Shown in pieces: positions 44,760-52,639 of a stretch of DNA of 64,000 nucleotides. Each line of letters begins with the position of its first letter. Position 1 is the stretch's first letter. The notes under the pieces are model-generated. The model was not told the DNA's origin. It saw only the letters and a program-made list of their open reading frames with translations, and ran no database searches. Source of the DNA: JB111 sp049856295 (lineage in GTDB: Bacteria > Actinomycetota > Actinomycetes > Actinomycetales > Actinomycetaceae); the NCBI RefSeq assembly GCF_049856295.1, contig NZ_JBNDMZ010000012.1, positions 107,255 through 171,254 on the forward strand, written 5' to 3'. A program made the translations under genes and the position numbers.

Positions 44760-45812
44760 ATGGTACAGCCCGAGAGCGAGGATGTCGCGGGCAGCGTGGT
44801 GCCCGCCGCCGCGCCAAGCGCCGCCGCGCCCGTGGTCGCGCGTCCCGCCAGCGGGGCGCCGCGTGCCGACGGCCGCACGACGAGGTGGGCGGACCACCGC
44901 GCCACCCGCACGCTCGAGCTCGTGCGCGCCGCGAGGCGCTGCGTCCACGAGCAGGGCCCCGACGTCTCGATGGACGACCTCGCCGCCCACATGGGCACCT
45001 CGAAGTCGATCCTCTACCGCTACTTCACGGACAAGGCCGGGCTGCAGCGGGCCGTCGGCCAGCACGTCCTTCAGCGCATCCTGCGCGAGCTGACCGAGGC
45101 CGCCGGCCACTCCGGCGGTCCGCGCGAGCGCATCCACGCGATGGTGGCCGCCTACCTGCGCCTCGTCGACGACGCCCCGCACGTCTACGCGTTCGTCACC
45201 TCGCCCACGGCCGAGGCCTCGGGCGACGTCCGCGGGTTCGTCGCCGAGGTCGACGTCATCGTCGCCCGCACGCTCGTGCCCGCGGTCCTCGGGCTCGACG
45301 ACGACAGTCAGGTCGACCGCATCTCGCCCGCGACGGCCACGCGGGCCACCCTGTGGGCGTCCGGGGTCACCGGCACGGTGCGCTCCGTCGCGGACAGGTG
45401 GCTCGCCGCGCGCGCCGAGATCGAGTCACGGTCCGACGACGCCGAACGGCCCGCCGCGGACCCCGTCCCCGGGACGACCCCCGACGAGGCGGACGCAACC
45501 GCGGGGCGAGGCTCCGCCGTCGTGCCCGGGACGACCAACGACCAGGGGGACGTGCCCGCGGGGCGAGGCTCCGCCGTCGTGCCCGGTCCGTCCCCCGACC
45601 AGGGGGACCCGACGACGCAGCGAGGCGGCGTCGTCGGGGGACTGCCCCTCAGCGAGATCGACGATGCCGTCGCCGGCATCGAGCGGGACGAGCTCGCCGC
45701 CTTCATCGCCTCGTGGCTGTGGGACGGGGCCGTCGGCGTGCTGCGCCGCGCCCGGACCGACACCAGACCCCGCACCGTCCCGACCACCAAGACCGACAAG
45801 GACGTCTCGTGA
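44760..45812 (+). CDS. TetR family regulator with internal 19-residue repeats
   Basis: A 350-residue regulator, longer than the usual 190-230. A disordered Pro/Ala N-terminal arm (about 45 residues) precedes the helix-turn-helix (SMDDLAAHMGTSKSILYRYFTDKAGL). The ligand domain is interrupted near residues 237-293 by three tandem 19-residue units (PGTTxDxGDxxAGRGSAVV). It probably senses acyl-CoA or fatty acid and controls itself, the co-transcribed acyl-CoA oxidase and perhaps the divergent operon (inference). The ATG is leaderless. The stop overlaps the next start (GTGA). Confidence 0.88.
   Translation: MVQPESEDVAGSVVPAAAPSAAAPVVARPASGAPRADGRTTRWADHRATRTLELVRAARRCVHEQGPDVSMDDLAAHMGTSKSILYRYFTDKAGLQRAVGQHVLQRILRELTEAAGHSGGPRERIHAMVAAYLRLVDDAPHVYAFVTSPTAEASGDVRGFVAEVDVIVARTLVPAVLGLDDDSQVDRISPATATRATLWASGVTGTVRSVADRWLAARAEIESRSDDAERPAADPVPGTTPDEADATAGRGSAVVPGTTNDQGDVPAGRGSAVVPGPSPDQGDPTTQRGGVVGGLPLSEIDDAVAGIERDELAAFIASWLWDGAVGVLRRARTDTRPRTVPTTKTDKDVS
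45468..45638. repeat. 57-bp in-frame minisatellite, three units
   Basis: Units at 45468-45524, 45525-45581 and 45582-45638; the first two are nearly the same, the third has diverged. Being a multiple of 3, unit loss or gain keeps the tetR frame. Confidence 0.85.
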
Positions 45813-47962
45813 CCCAGACCCCCATCCGCCCGACGGACAGCACCCCGACGACCACGCCGTCGGCCCACACACCGGCCTCGGTCGACCGGCCCGACCTGCG
45901 CATCGACGTCGCCGAGCTCACCCGCCTGGTCGGCGGCCGCTGGTGGCACCTGCGCCAGGGCGCGCGCGACCTCGCGCTCGACCCGCGCATGCGCAAGATC
46001 GAGGGCCTGAGCCACCACGAGCACCGCGAGCGTGTGCTCACCCAGCTCCACCTGCTCACCGAGATCGGCGACCCGCTGCGCGCCTTCCCCACGCGCCTGG
46101 GCGGGAAGGACGACCACGGCGGCTCGCTCGCGACGTTCGAGGAGCTCGTCGTCGCCGACCCGTCGTTGCAGATCAAGGCGGGCGTGCAGTGGGGGCTGTT
46201 CGCGTCGGCGATCCTCCACCTCGGCACCGCCGAGCAGCACGACCGCTTCCTGCCCGGCGCCATGGACCTCACGGTCCCCGGCGCCTTCGCGATGACCGAG
46301 CGCGGGCACGGTTCCGACGTCTCCGGCGTGCTCACCACGGCCACCTACGACGCCGACACGGACGAGATCGTCGTGCACACCCCGGTCGAGGCCGCGCAGA
46401 AGGAGTACCTCGGCAACGCCGCCCTGCACGGGGTCGCGGCGGTCGTGTTCGCGCAGCTGATCGTCGGCGGCGTCAACCACGGCGTGCACGCGATGTACGT
46501 GCCCGTGCGCGAGCAGCGGCCCGACGGCTCGCTCGTGCTCCTGCCCGGCGTGGGCAGCGCGGACGACGGCGTCAAGGGCGGCCTCAACGGCATCGACAAC
46601 GGGCGCCTGTGGTTCGACCACGTGCGCATCCCGCGCGTCAACCTCCTGCCCCGGTACGGATCGATCACGGAGGACGGGACCTACTCCTCGCCGATCGAGT
46701 CGCCCGGGCGCCGGTTCTTCACGATGCTCTCCACGCTCGTCCAGGGGCGGGTGTCGCTGTCGAACGCGGCGTCCGGCTCCGCGCGGATGGCGCTCGCGAT
46801 CGCGGTGACCCACGCGGAGCAGCGGCGCCAGTTCACCGGCGGCGACCCGCAGGAGGAGGTCGTCCTCCTCGACTACCAGCGCCACCAGCGCCGGCTGCTG
46901 CCGAGGATCGCCCGCACGTACGCGCTGTCCTTCCTCGGGGCCGAGCTGCTCGAGCGGTTCGACGACGTCTTCTCCGGCCGGCACGACACCGACGAGGACC
47001 GCCAGGACCTCGAGACCCTCGCCGCCGCCACGAAGCCGCTGGCCACGTGGAACGCGCTCGACACGATCCAGGAGGCGCGCGAGGCCTGCGGCGGCGCCGG
47101 CTACATGGCGGAGAACCGGCTGACCGGCCTGCACCAGGACCTCGACGTGTACGCCACGTTCGAGGGGGACAACAACGTGCTCCTCCAGCTCGTCGGGAAG
47201 CGGCTGATGACCGACGCCGGCAGGGAGATGATGCAGATGGACGTGGCGGGCACCGTGCGGTGGGTCGCCGCGCGCGCCGCCGACACGGCCCTGCACCGCA
47301 CGCCGCTGCGCCGGGCGGCGCAGTCGATCCGGGACTCCGGTTCGAAGGCGCGCTCCGCCGGGCACCTGCGCTCCGCCGACGTCCAGCGCGAGCTCCTCGA
47401 GGAGCGCGTGGAGACGATGGTCGAGGAGATCGTCCTCGGGATGCGCGCCGCCCGCGGCGAGTCCGACGAGAAGGCCTTCGAGGTCTTCAACTCCCACCAG
47501 GACCGGATCATCGCCGCGGCGCGTGCGCACGGCGAGCTGCTCGCGTGGGAGGCGTTCACCGACGCCCTGTCGCGCGTGCGGGACAAGGAGACCTTCGAGG
47601 TGCTGCGGACCGTGCGCGACCTCTACGGCCTCACCGTCATCGAGGCCGACCTCGCCTGGTACCTCGTCAACGGCCGGATGACCATGCAGCGCGCGAAGAC
47701 CGTGACCAGCTACGTCGAGCGGCTGCTGGCGCGGCTGCGGCCGCACGCGAAGGCGCTGGTCGACGGGTTCGGGTACTCGCCCGAGCACCTCGGCGCGACG
47801 ATCGCCGGCCCGGGGGAGGGGGAGCGGCAGCGCGCGACGCGGGAGTACCAGCGGCGGCTGCGCGCTTCCGGCGAGGCGCCCGTGGACGAGAAGACGATGC
47901 GGGCGCGGGCGAAGCAGGCGTCCCAGGACGCGACGGCGGAACAGCCCGGCGCGCCTGCCTGA
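45809..47962 (+). CDS. Acyl-CoA dehydrogenase/oxidase (FadE5/ACOX-like)
   Basis: A 717-residue flavoprotein introducing the first double bond in beta-oxidation. Seen: FPTRLGGKDDHGGSLATF, AFAMTERGHGSDVSGV (flavin-contact region), RFFTMLSTLVQGRVSLSNAASGS, and YATFEGDNNVLLQLVGKRL, with a long C-terminal helical domain to KTMRARAKQASQ. The length and EGDNNVLLQ motif are closer to acyl-CoA oxidases than to 380-residue dehydrogenases. Position beside fadA2-fabG4-htdX matches fadE5 in mycobacteria. The GTG overlaps the tetR stop. Confidence 0.9.
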   Translation: MTQTPIRPTDSTPTTTPSAHTPASVDRPDLRIDVAELTRLVGGRWWHLRQGARDLALDPRMRKIEGLSHHEHRERVLTQLHLLTEIGDPLRAFPTRLGGKDDHGGSLATFEELVVADPSLQIKAGVQWGLFASAILHLGTAEQHDRFLPGAMDLTVPGAFAMTERGHGSDVSGVLTTATYDADTDEIVVHTPVEAAQKEYLGNAALHGVAAVVFAQLIVGGVNHGVHAMYVPVREQRPDGSLVLLPGVGSADDGVKGGLNGIDNGRLWFDHVRIPRVNLLPRYGSITEDGTYSSPIESPGRRFFTMLSTLVQGRVSLSNAASGSARMALAIAVTHAEQRRQFTGGDPQEEVVLLDYQRHQRRLLPRIARTYALSFLGAELLERFDDVFSGRHDTDEDRQDLETLAAATKPLATWNALDTIQEAREACGGAGYMAENRLTGLHQDLDVYATFEGDNNVLLQLVGKRLMTDAGREMMQMDVAGTVRWVAARAADTALHRTPLRRAAQSIRDSGSKARSAGHLRSADVQRELLEERVETMVEEIVLGMRAARGESDEKAFEVFNSHQDRIIAAARAHGELLAWEAFTDALSRVRDKETFEVLRTVRDLYGLTVIEADLAWYLVNGRMTMQRAKTVTSYVERLLARLRPHAKALVDGFGYSPEHLGATIAGPGEGERQRATREYQRRLRASGEAPVDEKTMRARAKQASQDATAEQPGAPA

Positions 47963-47969
47963 CTAGTTC

Positions 47970-48262
47970 CTTCGCCGACCGTTCCCAACCTTTCGCCGAC
48001 CTCACCTTTCGACGACCTAACAGGTTGTGCGCTGACCCCGCCGACGCCGTCGGCTGTCTCGGCTGTCGGTGTGTGAGGTCGGCGGAGGGGCGGTCGCCAC
48101 CGCGCCGACCCAGGGAGTTGTGTGCCGAGCCAAGGTGTTGTGCGCCGACCCAGGTAGTTATGTGCCGAACCAGGTAGTTATGTGCCGAACCCACCGACGC
48201 CGTGACCTGGCTCGGCACTCAACCCGCAGGCTCGGCGTTAAACCCCTGGCTCGGCAGTCAAT
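47970..48262. repeat. Second repeat family: inverted cluster of short units
   Basis: The 372-bp gene-free interval contains units like AGTTATGTGCCGAACC in one orientation (48023-48037 diverged, 48115-48131, 48134-48150, 48153-48170, 48172-48190) then units like GGCTCGGCGTTAAACCC in the opposite one (48207-48224, 48228-48245, 48246-48262). At the left edge (47970-48016) TTCGCCGACC or a close variant occurs three times. It has the same left/right polarity design as the main family but another sequence. Confidence 0.7.
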
Positions 48263-48312
48263 GTCTGAGGTCGTCGGGGGCGAGAGCTTCCGCATCGATA
48301 GGCGCATCGAGT

Positions 48313-48332
48313 CTGCATCACGTACGATGCAG
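48313..48332. promoter_or_regulatory. Perfect palindromic operator at the vapBC promoter
   Basis: CTGCATC-N6-GATGCAG, with the -10 TACGAT (48323-48328) inside it and the ATG 6 nt after the hexamer. Suits autoregulation by the VapB-VapC complex. Confidence 0.75.
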
Positions 48333-48334
48333 TC

Positions 48335-48568
48335 ATGCGCACCACCGTCGATCTGCCCCCCGCGGTGCATCGACGTGCCGTGGAGCTGGCCCGCTCCCGT
48401 GGCACGTCGCTGTCGTCCGTGCTCGCTGAGCTCACCGTCCGCGGCCTCGGGCAGCTCGACGCGCCGGTCGAGATCAGCACGAACCCGCTGACCGGTCTCC
48501 CGGTGCTCTCCGTCGGCCGTCGGGTGACGTCGCAGGACGTGGCTGACGCGCTGGACGACGAGCCGTGA
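48335..48568 (+). CDS. vapB: VapB-type ribbon-helix-helix antitoxin
   Basis: A 77-residue protein with an N-terminal RHH domain (MRTTVDLPPAVHRRAVELARSRGTSLSSVLAELTVRGL) and a C-terminal tail that would wrap the toxin. Leaderless ATG. The stop overlaps the toxin GTG. The pair should neutralise VapC and repress its own promoter. Confidence 0.85.
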   Translation: MRTTVDLPPAVHRRAVELARSRGTSLSSVLAELTVRGLGQLDAPVEISTNPLTGLPVLSVGRRVTSQDVADALDDEP

Positions 48569-48954
48569 CCCACCTCCTGGACGCGAACGTGCTCATCGCG
48601 CTCGCAGTCGCCGAGCACGAGCACCATGAGCGGGCAGCAGCCTGGCTCGCCGGCGTGGAGACGTTCGCGCTGTGCCCCGTGGTCGAAGGTGCACTCGTGC
48701 GGTTCCTCGTCCGGACCGGCGAGGGAACTGCTGCCGCGGCGGCTCTGCTCGACGGGTTCGGCGGTCATCCGGCGTGCCGGTTCTGGAGTGACGATCTGTC
48801 GTACCGCGATGTCGAGCTCGACGGGATCCACGGGCACCGCGAGGTGACGGACACCTATCTCGTCGCCCTCGCGCGCCATCACGAAGGCCGCCTCGCCACC
48901 TTCGACTCGGCGCTCGCCGCCCGGTTCCCCGACGCGACGACGATGGTCCCGTAG
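48565..48954 (+). CDS. vapC: VapC-type PIN-domain ribonuclease toxin
   Basis: A 129-residue PIN domain with the four acidic metal ligands visible: Asp6 (LLDANVLIAL), Glu41 (VVEGALVR), Asp96 (VTDTYLVALA) and Asp114 (LATFDSAL). VapC toxins cleave tRNA or rRNA. It is coupled to vapB by a GTGA overlap, and its 3' end overlaps the convergent membrane-protein gene by 76 bp. Confidence 0.92.
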   Translation: MTHLLDANVLIALAVAEHEHHERAAAWLAGVETFALCPVVEGALVRFLVRTGEGTAAAAALLDGFGGHPACRFWSDDLSYRDVELDGIHGHREVTDTYLVALARHHEGRLATFDSALAARFPDATTMVP

Positions 48955-49910
48955 TCGGCCGGACGCCTCCCCTCCACGCGCACCCACGTCCGTTGCGTCT
49001 CCAGCGCCCAGAACCACACGAACAGCGCGATCTCGTACCACTCGACGGCGAGCAGCCGGTACTCCCACCCGATCAGGTGCAGCACCCCGAAGATCGGCGC
49101 CCCCGCCACCATCAGCCAGAAGATCAGCTGGTAACGGCGGCGCAGGTCGCGGCGGCCCGAGTCGAGGGAGGCGTGCGGCCGCCCGGCCAGCTCCGGCCAC
49201 GCGTGACTAGCCACCGCGATCGCGAGGTTGACGATGAGCAGCACCGCGGCTGCCACGTGGATTCCCGCGAAGTCGCCTCCCTCGACCACCCGCCAGACCA
49301 CGAGCCCGACGAACGCCACGAGCACCACGTTCATCGCGTTCGCCGCCACCCGGGTCAGCCGGTGCCGCTCGATCGGCGCCGGCCGCGACGGCGAGAACCG
49401 CAGCTCCAGCACGACGAACACCACCGACATCACCAGCACCGTCACGCAGGTGGCCCGCAGGGCGGTGACCATCTCGTGGCGTGCGGCGTCGTCGAGGGCG
49501 TCGAGCGTGGGCCCGATCGAGGTCGGCACGAGCGCCACGAAGATCGCGAAGAACCCCGCGACGTCGAGGCTGAAGTCCTCCAGCGCCGACGCGCCGCGGT
49601 ACGCCACCAGGCACGCCGCGATCGCCATCATCACGCCGACGAACATGTCCCGGATCGGCCCCAGGTAGTACGCGCTGATCGACTCCTCGATCGCGCCAAG
49701 CCAGAAGAACGCGAGCACGGACCCGAGCAGCAGCAGCGCCGGCAGCGTCATGAGCATGAGCCGCAGGTACAGGTACGTCACCCGAGACACCGCGCCCGAC
49801 GCCGGAGCCTCGCCCGCGTTGTCTGCCTCGCCCGGGGCGAGGGTCGGGTCGGTCGCGGGGCGCCGCCCCGATGGTCGACCGTCGCCCGCCCGATCCGCCC
49901 CTGCACTCAC
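48879..49910 (-). CDS. Polytopic membrane protein, 8-9 helices, unknown
   Basis: A 343-residue membrane protein after a ~40-residue disordered N-terminus. Notable motif SISAYYLGPIRDMFVGVMMAIAACLVAYRG spanning the loop between helices 1 and 2, then paired helices and LHLIGWEYRLLAVEWYEIALFVWFWALE. No family assigned. The GTG at 49910 lies 6 nt after TAACCT. The gene end overlaps vapC in antiparallel orientation. Confidence 0.72.
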   Translation of the reverse strand: MSAGADRAGDGRPSGRRPATDPTLAPGEADNAGEAPASGAVSRVTYLYLRLMLMTLPALLLLGSVLAFFWLGAIEESISAYYLGPIRDMFVGVMMAIAACLVAYRGASALEDFSLDVAGFFAIFVALVPTSIGPTLDALDDAARHEMVTALRATCVTVLVMSVVFVVLELRFSPSRPAPIERHRLTRVAANAMNVVLVAFVGLVVWRVVEGGDFAGIHVAAAVLLIVNLAIAVASHAWPELAGRPHASLDSGRRDLRRRYQLIFWLMVAGAPIFGVLHLIGWEYRLLAVEWYEIALFVWFWALETQRTWVRVEGRRPADYGTIVVASGNRAASAESKVARRPS

Positions 49911-49916
49911 GGCGTC

Positions 49917-49922
49917 AGGTTA
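49917..49922 (-). promoter_or_regulatory. Leaderless -10 hexamer of the polytopic membrane gene
   Basis: TAACCT on the bottom strand, 6 nt before the GTG. Confidence 0.5.
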
Positions 49923-49960
49923 TCCAGCGCCGCCGACGTCGGTCCCACCCGCGCGGTCGC

Positions 49961-50707
49961 TCAGCGCCGCCGCCAGAGGTCCTGGTCGGGCGGGGTGGCC
50001 CAGGGCCGGTCGGCCGGTGCGCTCGGGCGCGCGGTGGCCGGGCGGGGATGTGCGCCGTCGGGCGTGGTCTTGGCGGTTGCGGGGCTGGCGGTTGCGGAGG
50101 GAGACGGCGAATCGGGCGGTCCGGCAGGGCGGTGGGAAGCGGGGCGGTGCCGGTCGTCGTCGGGGGCGGTGGTCGTCCCCGCATCGTCGGCGCGGTCCCG
50201 CTCCTGCATGACGTGCTCGGCGAGGCGGCGGGCCGTGGCCGCGCGGCGTGCGGGCGAGTTCACCCGCGCGGCGATCGGCAGGAGCAGCAGCGCGAGCAGG
50301 ATGCCCACGCCGATCGCCTCCTTCCACAGGACCGGCCAGAGCCCGGGGCGCAGGACCGCCCCGTTGTCCGCGAGGCAGACGAAGCTGGTGGAGACGCCTT
50401 GTCCGCCGTCGGCGAGGGCGGTGGTCGTCGAGATCGCGCGGACGTCCTCGTAGCCAGGCGGGCAGATGAAGCCGAGGGGTTGCAGCAGCTCGACGTGCCC
50501 CGGCCAGATGAACCACAGCGCCATGAGCACGAACGGGACGATCGGCGCGGCGATGAGCACGGCGAGGAGGGGGACGGCGAGCGCGCTGCCGCCGGGGTCG
50601 AGTGCGGACGCGGACGCGGACGCGGTTGCGGTTGCCGGGGCGGACCGGGCCGGGGCCGTGCGCGAGTGCGGGGGCGTGGAGGGGTGTCCGGCGTCGGGCA
50701 TGGTCAT
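49961..50707 (-). CDS. Two-helix membrane protein with Cys-containing loop and DLWRRR tail
   Basis: A 248-residue protein: disordered N-terminus, helix 1 (ALAVPLLAVLIAAPIVPFVLMALWFIW), an extracellular loop with Cys in FICPPGYE and FVCLADNG, helix 2 (EAIGVGILLALLLLPIAA), then a long Pro/Ala/Arg cytoplasmic tail ending DQDLWRRR. A paralogue with the same layout ends DDLWGKR at 52640. Family unknown. The ATG overlaps the upstream stop (ATGA), so it is coupled to the lipoprotein gene. Confidence 0.68.
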   Translation of the reverse strand: MTMPDAGHPSTPPHSRTAPARSAPATATASASASALDPGGSALAVPLLAVLIAAPIVPFVLMALWFIWPGHVELLQPLGFICPPGYEDVRAISTTTALADGGQGVSTSFVCLADNGAVLRPGLWPVLWKEAIGVGILLALLLLPIAARVNSPARRAATARRLAEHVMQERDRADDAGTTTAPDDDRHRPASHRPAGPPDSPSPSATASPATAKTTPDGAHPRPATARPSAPADRPWATPPDQDLWRRR

Positions 50708-51378
50708 TGGACGAGCTCCCCGTCGGCGTCGAAGGTGACGCGCTCGACCGTGCGCCGTGGATCGCTGAACGTGAACGCGATCTCGGGCGCGCAGTGCGGT
50801 GGCATGCCGGGTGGGTCGCCGGTGGGGGACATCGCGTGGGCGTCGGTGGCGCGTGGAGGGGCGCAGCTGACGGCGAGGTCGACGGCCATCTCGCCGGGGG
50901 CGACGCCGCGGAGCGCGAGGGCCTCGTCGTAGAGCTCGCCGATCCGGTCGAGCGCGGGGACGTCGGAGAGGACGAACCAGCCGTCGACGGCGTCGGTCGG
51001 GTAGGGGCCGATGTTCGACGCGTCGTCGAGGCCGCGCACGTTCCACTGGTCCCACAGAGGCTCGGTGGCCGGCGAGGCGAGGACGGTGACGTGCTCGGGG
51101 GACGCGTTCATGCGGTTGATGGCGAGCTGGGCGGGGCTCACGTCGAGGGCTCCGGCGACGGCGTCCCGGGCGGACTCGAAGCGCTCCCGGTCGGCGCTCG
51201 GGCCGCGGTGGGCGGCCTCGTCGAGGACCTCGTGGTACGGCTCGGCGCCGACGCAGGCGGTGAGCGTGGTGGCGAGCGCGGCGGTGACGATCACGAGCCC
51301 GACGGCGGAGCGCACCCCGTGCCTCCGCCTCCCCTGCGTCGTGGTCGAGCCCGGGGGAGTGGGGAGAGGGTCTCTCAC
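50704..51378 (-). CDS. Secreted lipoprotein, unknown function
   Basis: A 224-residue lipoprotein: signal RSAVGLVIVTAALATTLTACVG with the lipobox LTAC, then an exported domain with WDQWNVRGLDDASNIGPYPTDAVDGWFVLSD and paired Cys (SCAPP, HCAPE). The GTG at 51378 is set by TACCTT 6 nt upstream. Translationally coupled to the two-helix membrane protein, so the two may act together at the membrane. Confidence 0.7.
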   Translation of the reverse strand: MRDPLPTPPGSTTTQGRRRHGVRSAVGLVIVTAALATTLTACVGAEPYHEVLDEAAHRGPSADRERFESARDAVAGALDVSPAQLAINRMNASPEHVTVLASPATEPLWDQWNVRGLDDASNIGPYPTDAVDGWFVLSDVPALDRIGELYDEALALRGVAPGEMAVDLAVSCAPPRATDAHAMSPTGDPPGMPPHCAPEIAFTFSDPRRTVERVTFDADGELVQ

Positions 51379-51384
51379 GAGGCC

Positions 51385-51390
51385 AAGGTA
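51385..51390 (-). promoter_or_regulatory. Leaderless -10 hexamer of the lipoprotein gene
   Basis: TACCTT on the bottom strand, 6 nt before the GTG. Confidence 0.5.
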
Positions 51391-51470
51391 AGCGTGATCA
51401 CAGGTGGCGGGACCCGGCGGCCGGGGGGAGCGGTGCCCATGCGGGTGGCGCTGCGATGTCGTGGTCGTCG

Positions 51471-51893
51471 TCAGTCCGGCTCCCGAAGTCGGATCGGTCG
51501 TGGACCGGTCGCGCCGAGCGACAGCGCCCATGGGCCCGGCCCGAGCTTGACCGCCTGTCGCTGAAGTCGTTGTTCATGCCTGAGGAAGAGATCGACCTGA
51601 TCGGACGGCGAGAGGTCGCGCTTGGCGCCGATCCACACGGATCGGATGCCGTGCTCCCAATAGACGCGCAGCTCGGCTGGGCGCGTGCGAATCCGGCGGT
51701 CGCGACTGAGCACGATCAGGTCGCGGTGAGCGATCACAGGCATCCACTCGGTGTCAGGGGTGCCGAGAGGGACCTCGGGGAGGTCCGGGTGGTCGGGGAA
51801 GAGAATGTCGGTCCGTCCCGCGCGATGAAGGAGCAGGCCCAGTCCGAGTGCGTTCTCGTCGGTGAAGTACCTCGGGGCCGGCGGCACCTCCAT
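51471..51893 (-). CDS. PIN-like toxin candidate (VapC45/DUF5615-like)
   Basis: A 140-residue protein with the PIN-like start RYFTDENALGLG (Asp12/Glu13), FPDHPDLPEVPLGTPDTEWMPVIAHRDLIVLSRDRRIRTRPAEL, a conserved pattern of this PIN-like branch that includes further acidic and Arg residues. It starts one base after the stop of a DUF433-type gene, the usual antitoxin partner, so it is probably a toxin RNase. Family assignment is from motif memory. Confidence 0.75.
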   Translation of the reverse strand: MEVPPAPRYFTDENALGLGLLLHRAGRTDILFPDHPDLPEVPLGTPDTEWMPVIAHRDLIVLSRDRRIRTRPAELRVYWEHGIRSVWIGAKRDLSPSDQVDLFLRHEQRLQRQAVKLGPGPWALSLGATGPRPIRLREPD

Positions 51894-51894
51894 G

Positions 51895-52575
51895 TCAGGC
51901 GACCCGGTCGGTGCTCGCGATCATCTCGAACCTCAGCGCGGAGTCCACCTGGTCGGGGCTGAGTGAGTAAAGGTCAGCGAGTTCCTCGCGGTTGGAGCCC
52001 GCACGGTAGGCCTCAGCAAGAACCTCGGTCCTCACGTTGCGGACCGCAGGCTGGCCGAAGGCATGGCGGGGGTCCATCACGACCTCGGGGGCGTATCGGT
52101 GGAGTCGGAGGCGGCCCGCGACCGCGCCCTCGTAGTCGATCGACCGATGGAATCGTTCGGCGGCCTCGGTGAGCACGAACTGTCCGTCTCGGACGACGAC
52201 CATGCGTAACGGCCGATCCAGGCCCACGTCGTCCTGGACCAGTTGGACCAGCTCTCGGCCCTCGACGTCGAGGAACGGGCGCGCGTGCGCGAGCGGATAG
52301 CGCCCGAAGGTCTCCCGGAGCTTCTCGATCGCCGGGCGCATGCGCGCGACGGCCACGTCAGGTGCCCGGAACTCGGCCAGGAGTCGGGCCTCGACCATCT
52401 CGCCCCAGGTGACCTCGTCGGAGCCCGTGGGTTCCTCTCGAAGGACCGGTTCGTAGAAGGTCTCGCGCCGTGTGTAGCCCTCGAGCCACCGACGCCCGGT
52501 CCCCGGCTGGAGCGCGACCAGTCGGTCTACGTCCGCGTAGGAGTAGAGCGCTCGGTCGAGCAGGGAGGCTGTCAT
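51895..52575 (-). CDS. DUF433-type antitoxin candidate (VapB45-like)
   Basis: A 226-residue DNA-binding-type protein: a MerR/helix-turn-helix-like N-terminus (YSYADVDRLVALQPGTGRRWLEGY) and a C-terminal DUF433-like helix bundle (DPRHAFGQPAVRNVRTEVLAEAYRAGSNREELADLYSLSPDQVDSALRFE). Such proteins precede PIN-like toxins and repress the operon. ATG 52575 has GAGAAT 6 nt upstream, a weaker leaderless match. Confidence 0.78.
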   Translation of the reverse strand: MTASLLDRALYSYADVDRLVALQPGTGRRWLEGYTRRETFYEPVLREEPTGSDEVTWGEMVEARLLAEFRAPDVAVARMRPAIEKLRETFGRYPLAHARPFLDVEGRELVQLVQDDVGLDRPLRMVVVRDGQFVLTEAAERFHRSIDYEGAVAGRLRLHRYAPEVVMDPRHAFGQPAVRNVRTEVLAEAYRAGSNREELADLYSLSPDQVDSALRFEMIASTDRVA

Positions 52576-52639
52576 GACCGGATTCTCGCACTCGGGATCC
52601 GGCGTTGCTCGCGTTATCAACAGGGTGGCGCGGGGTGCG

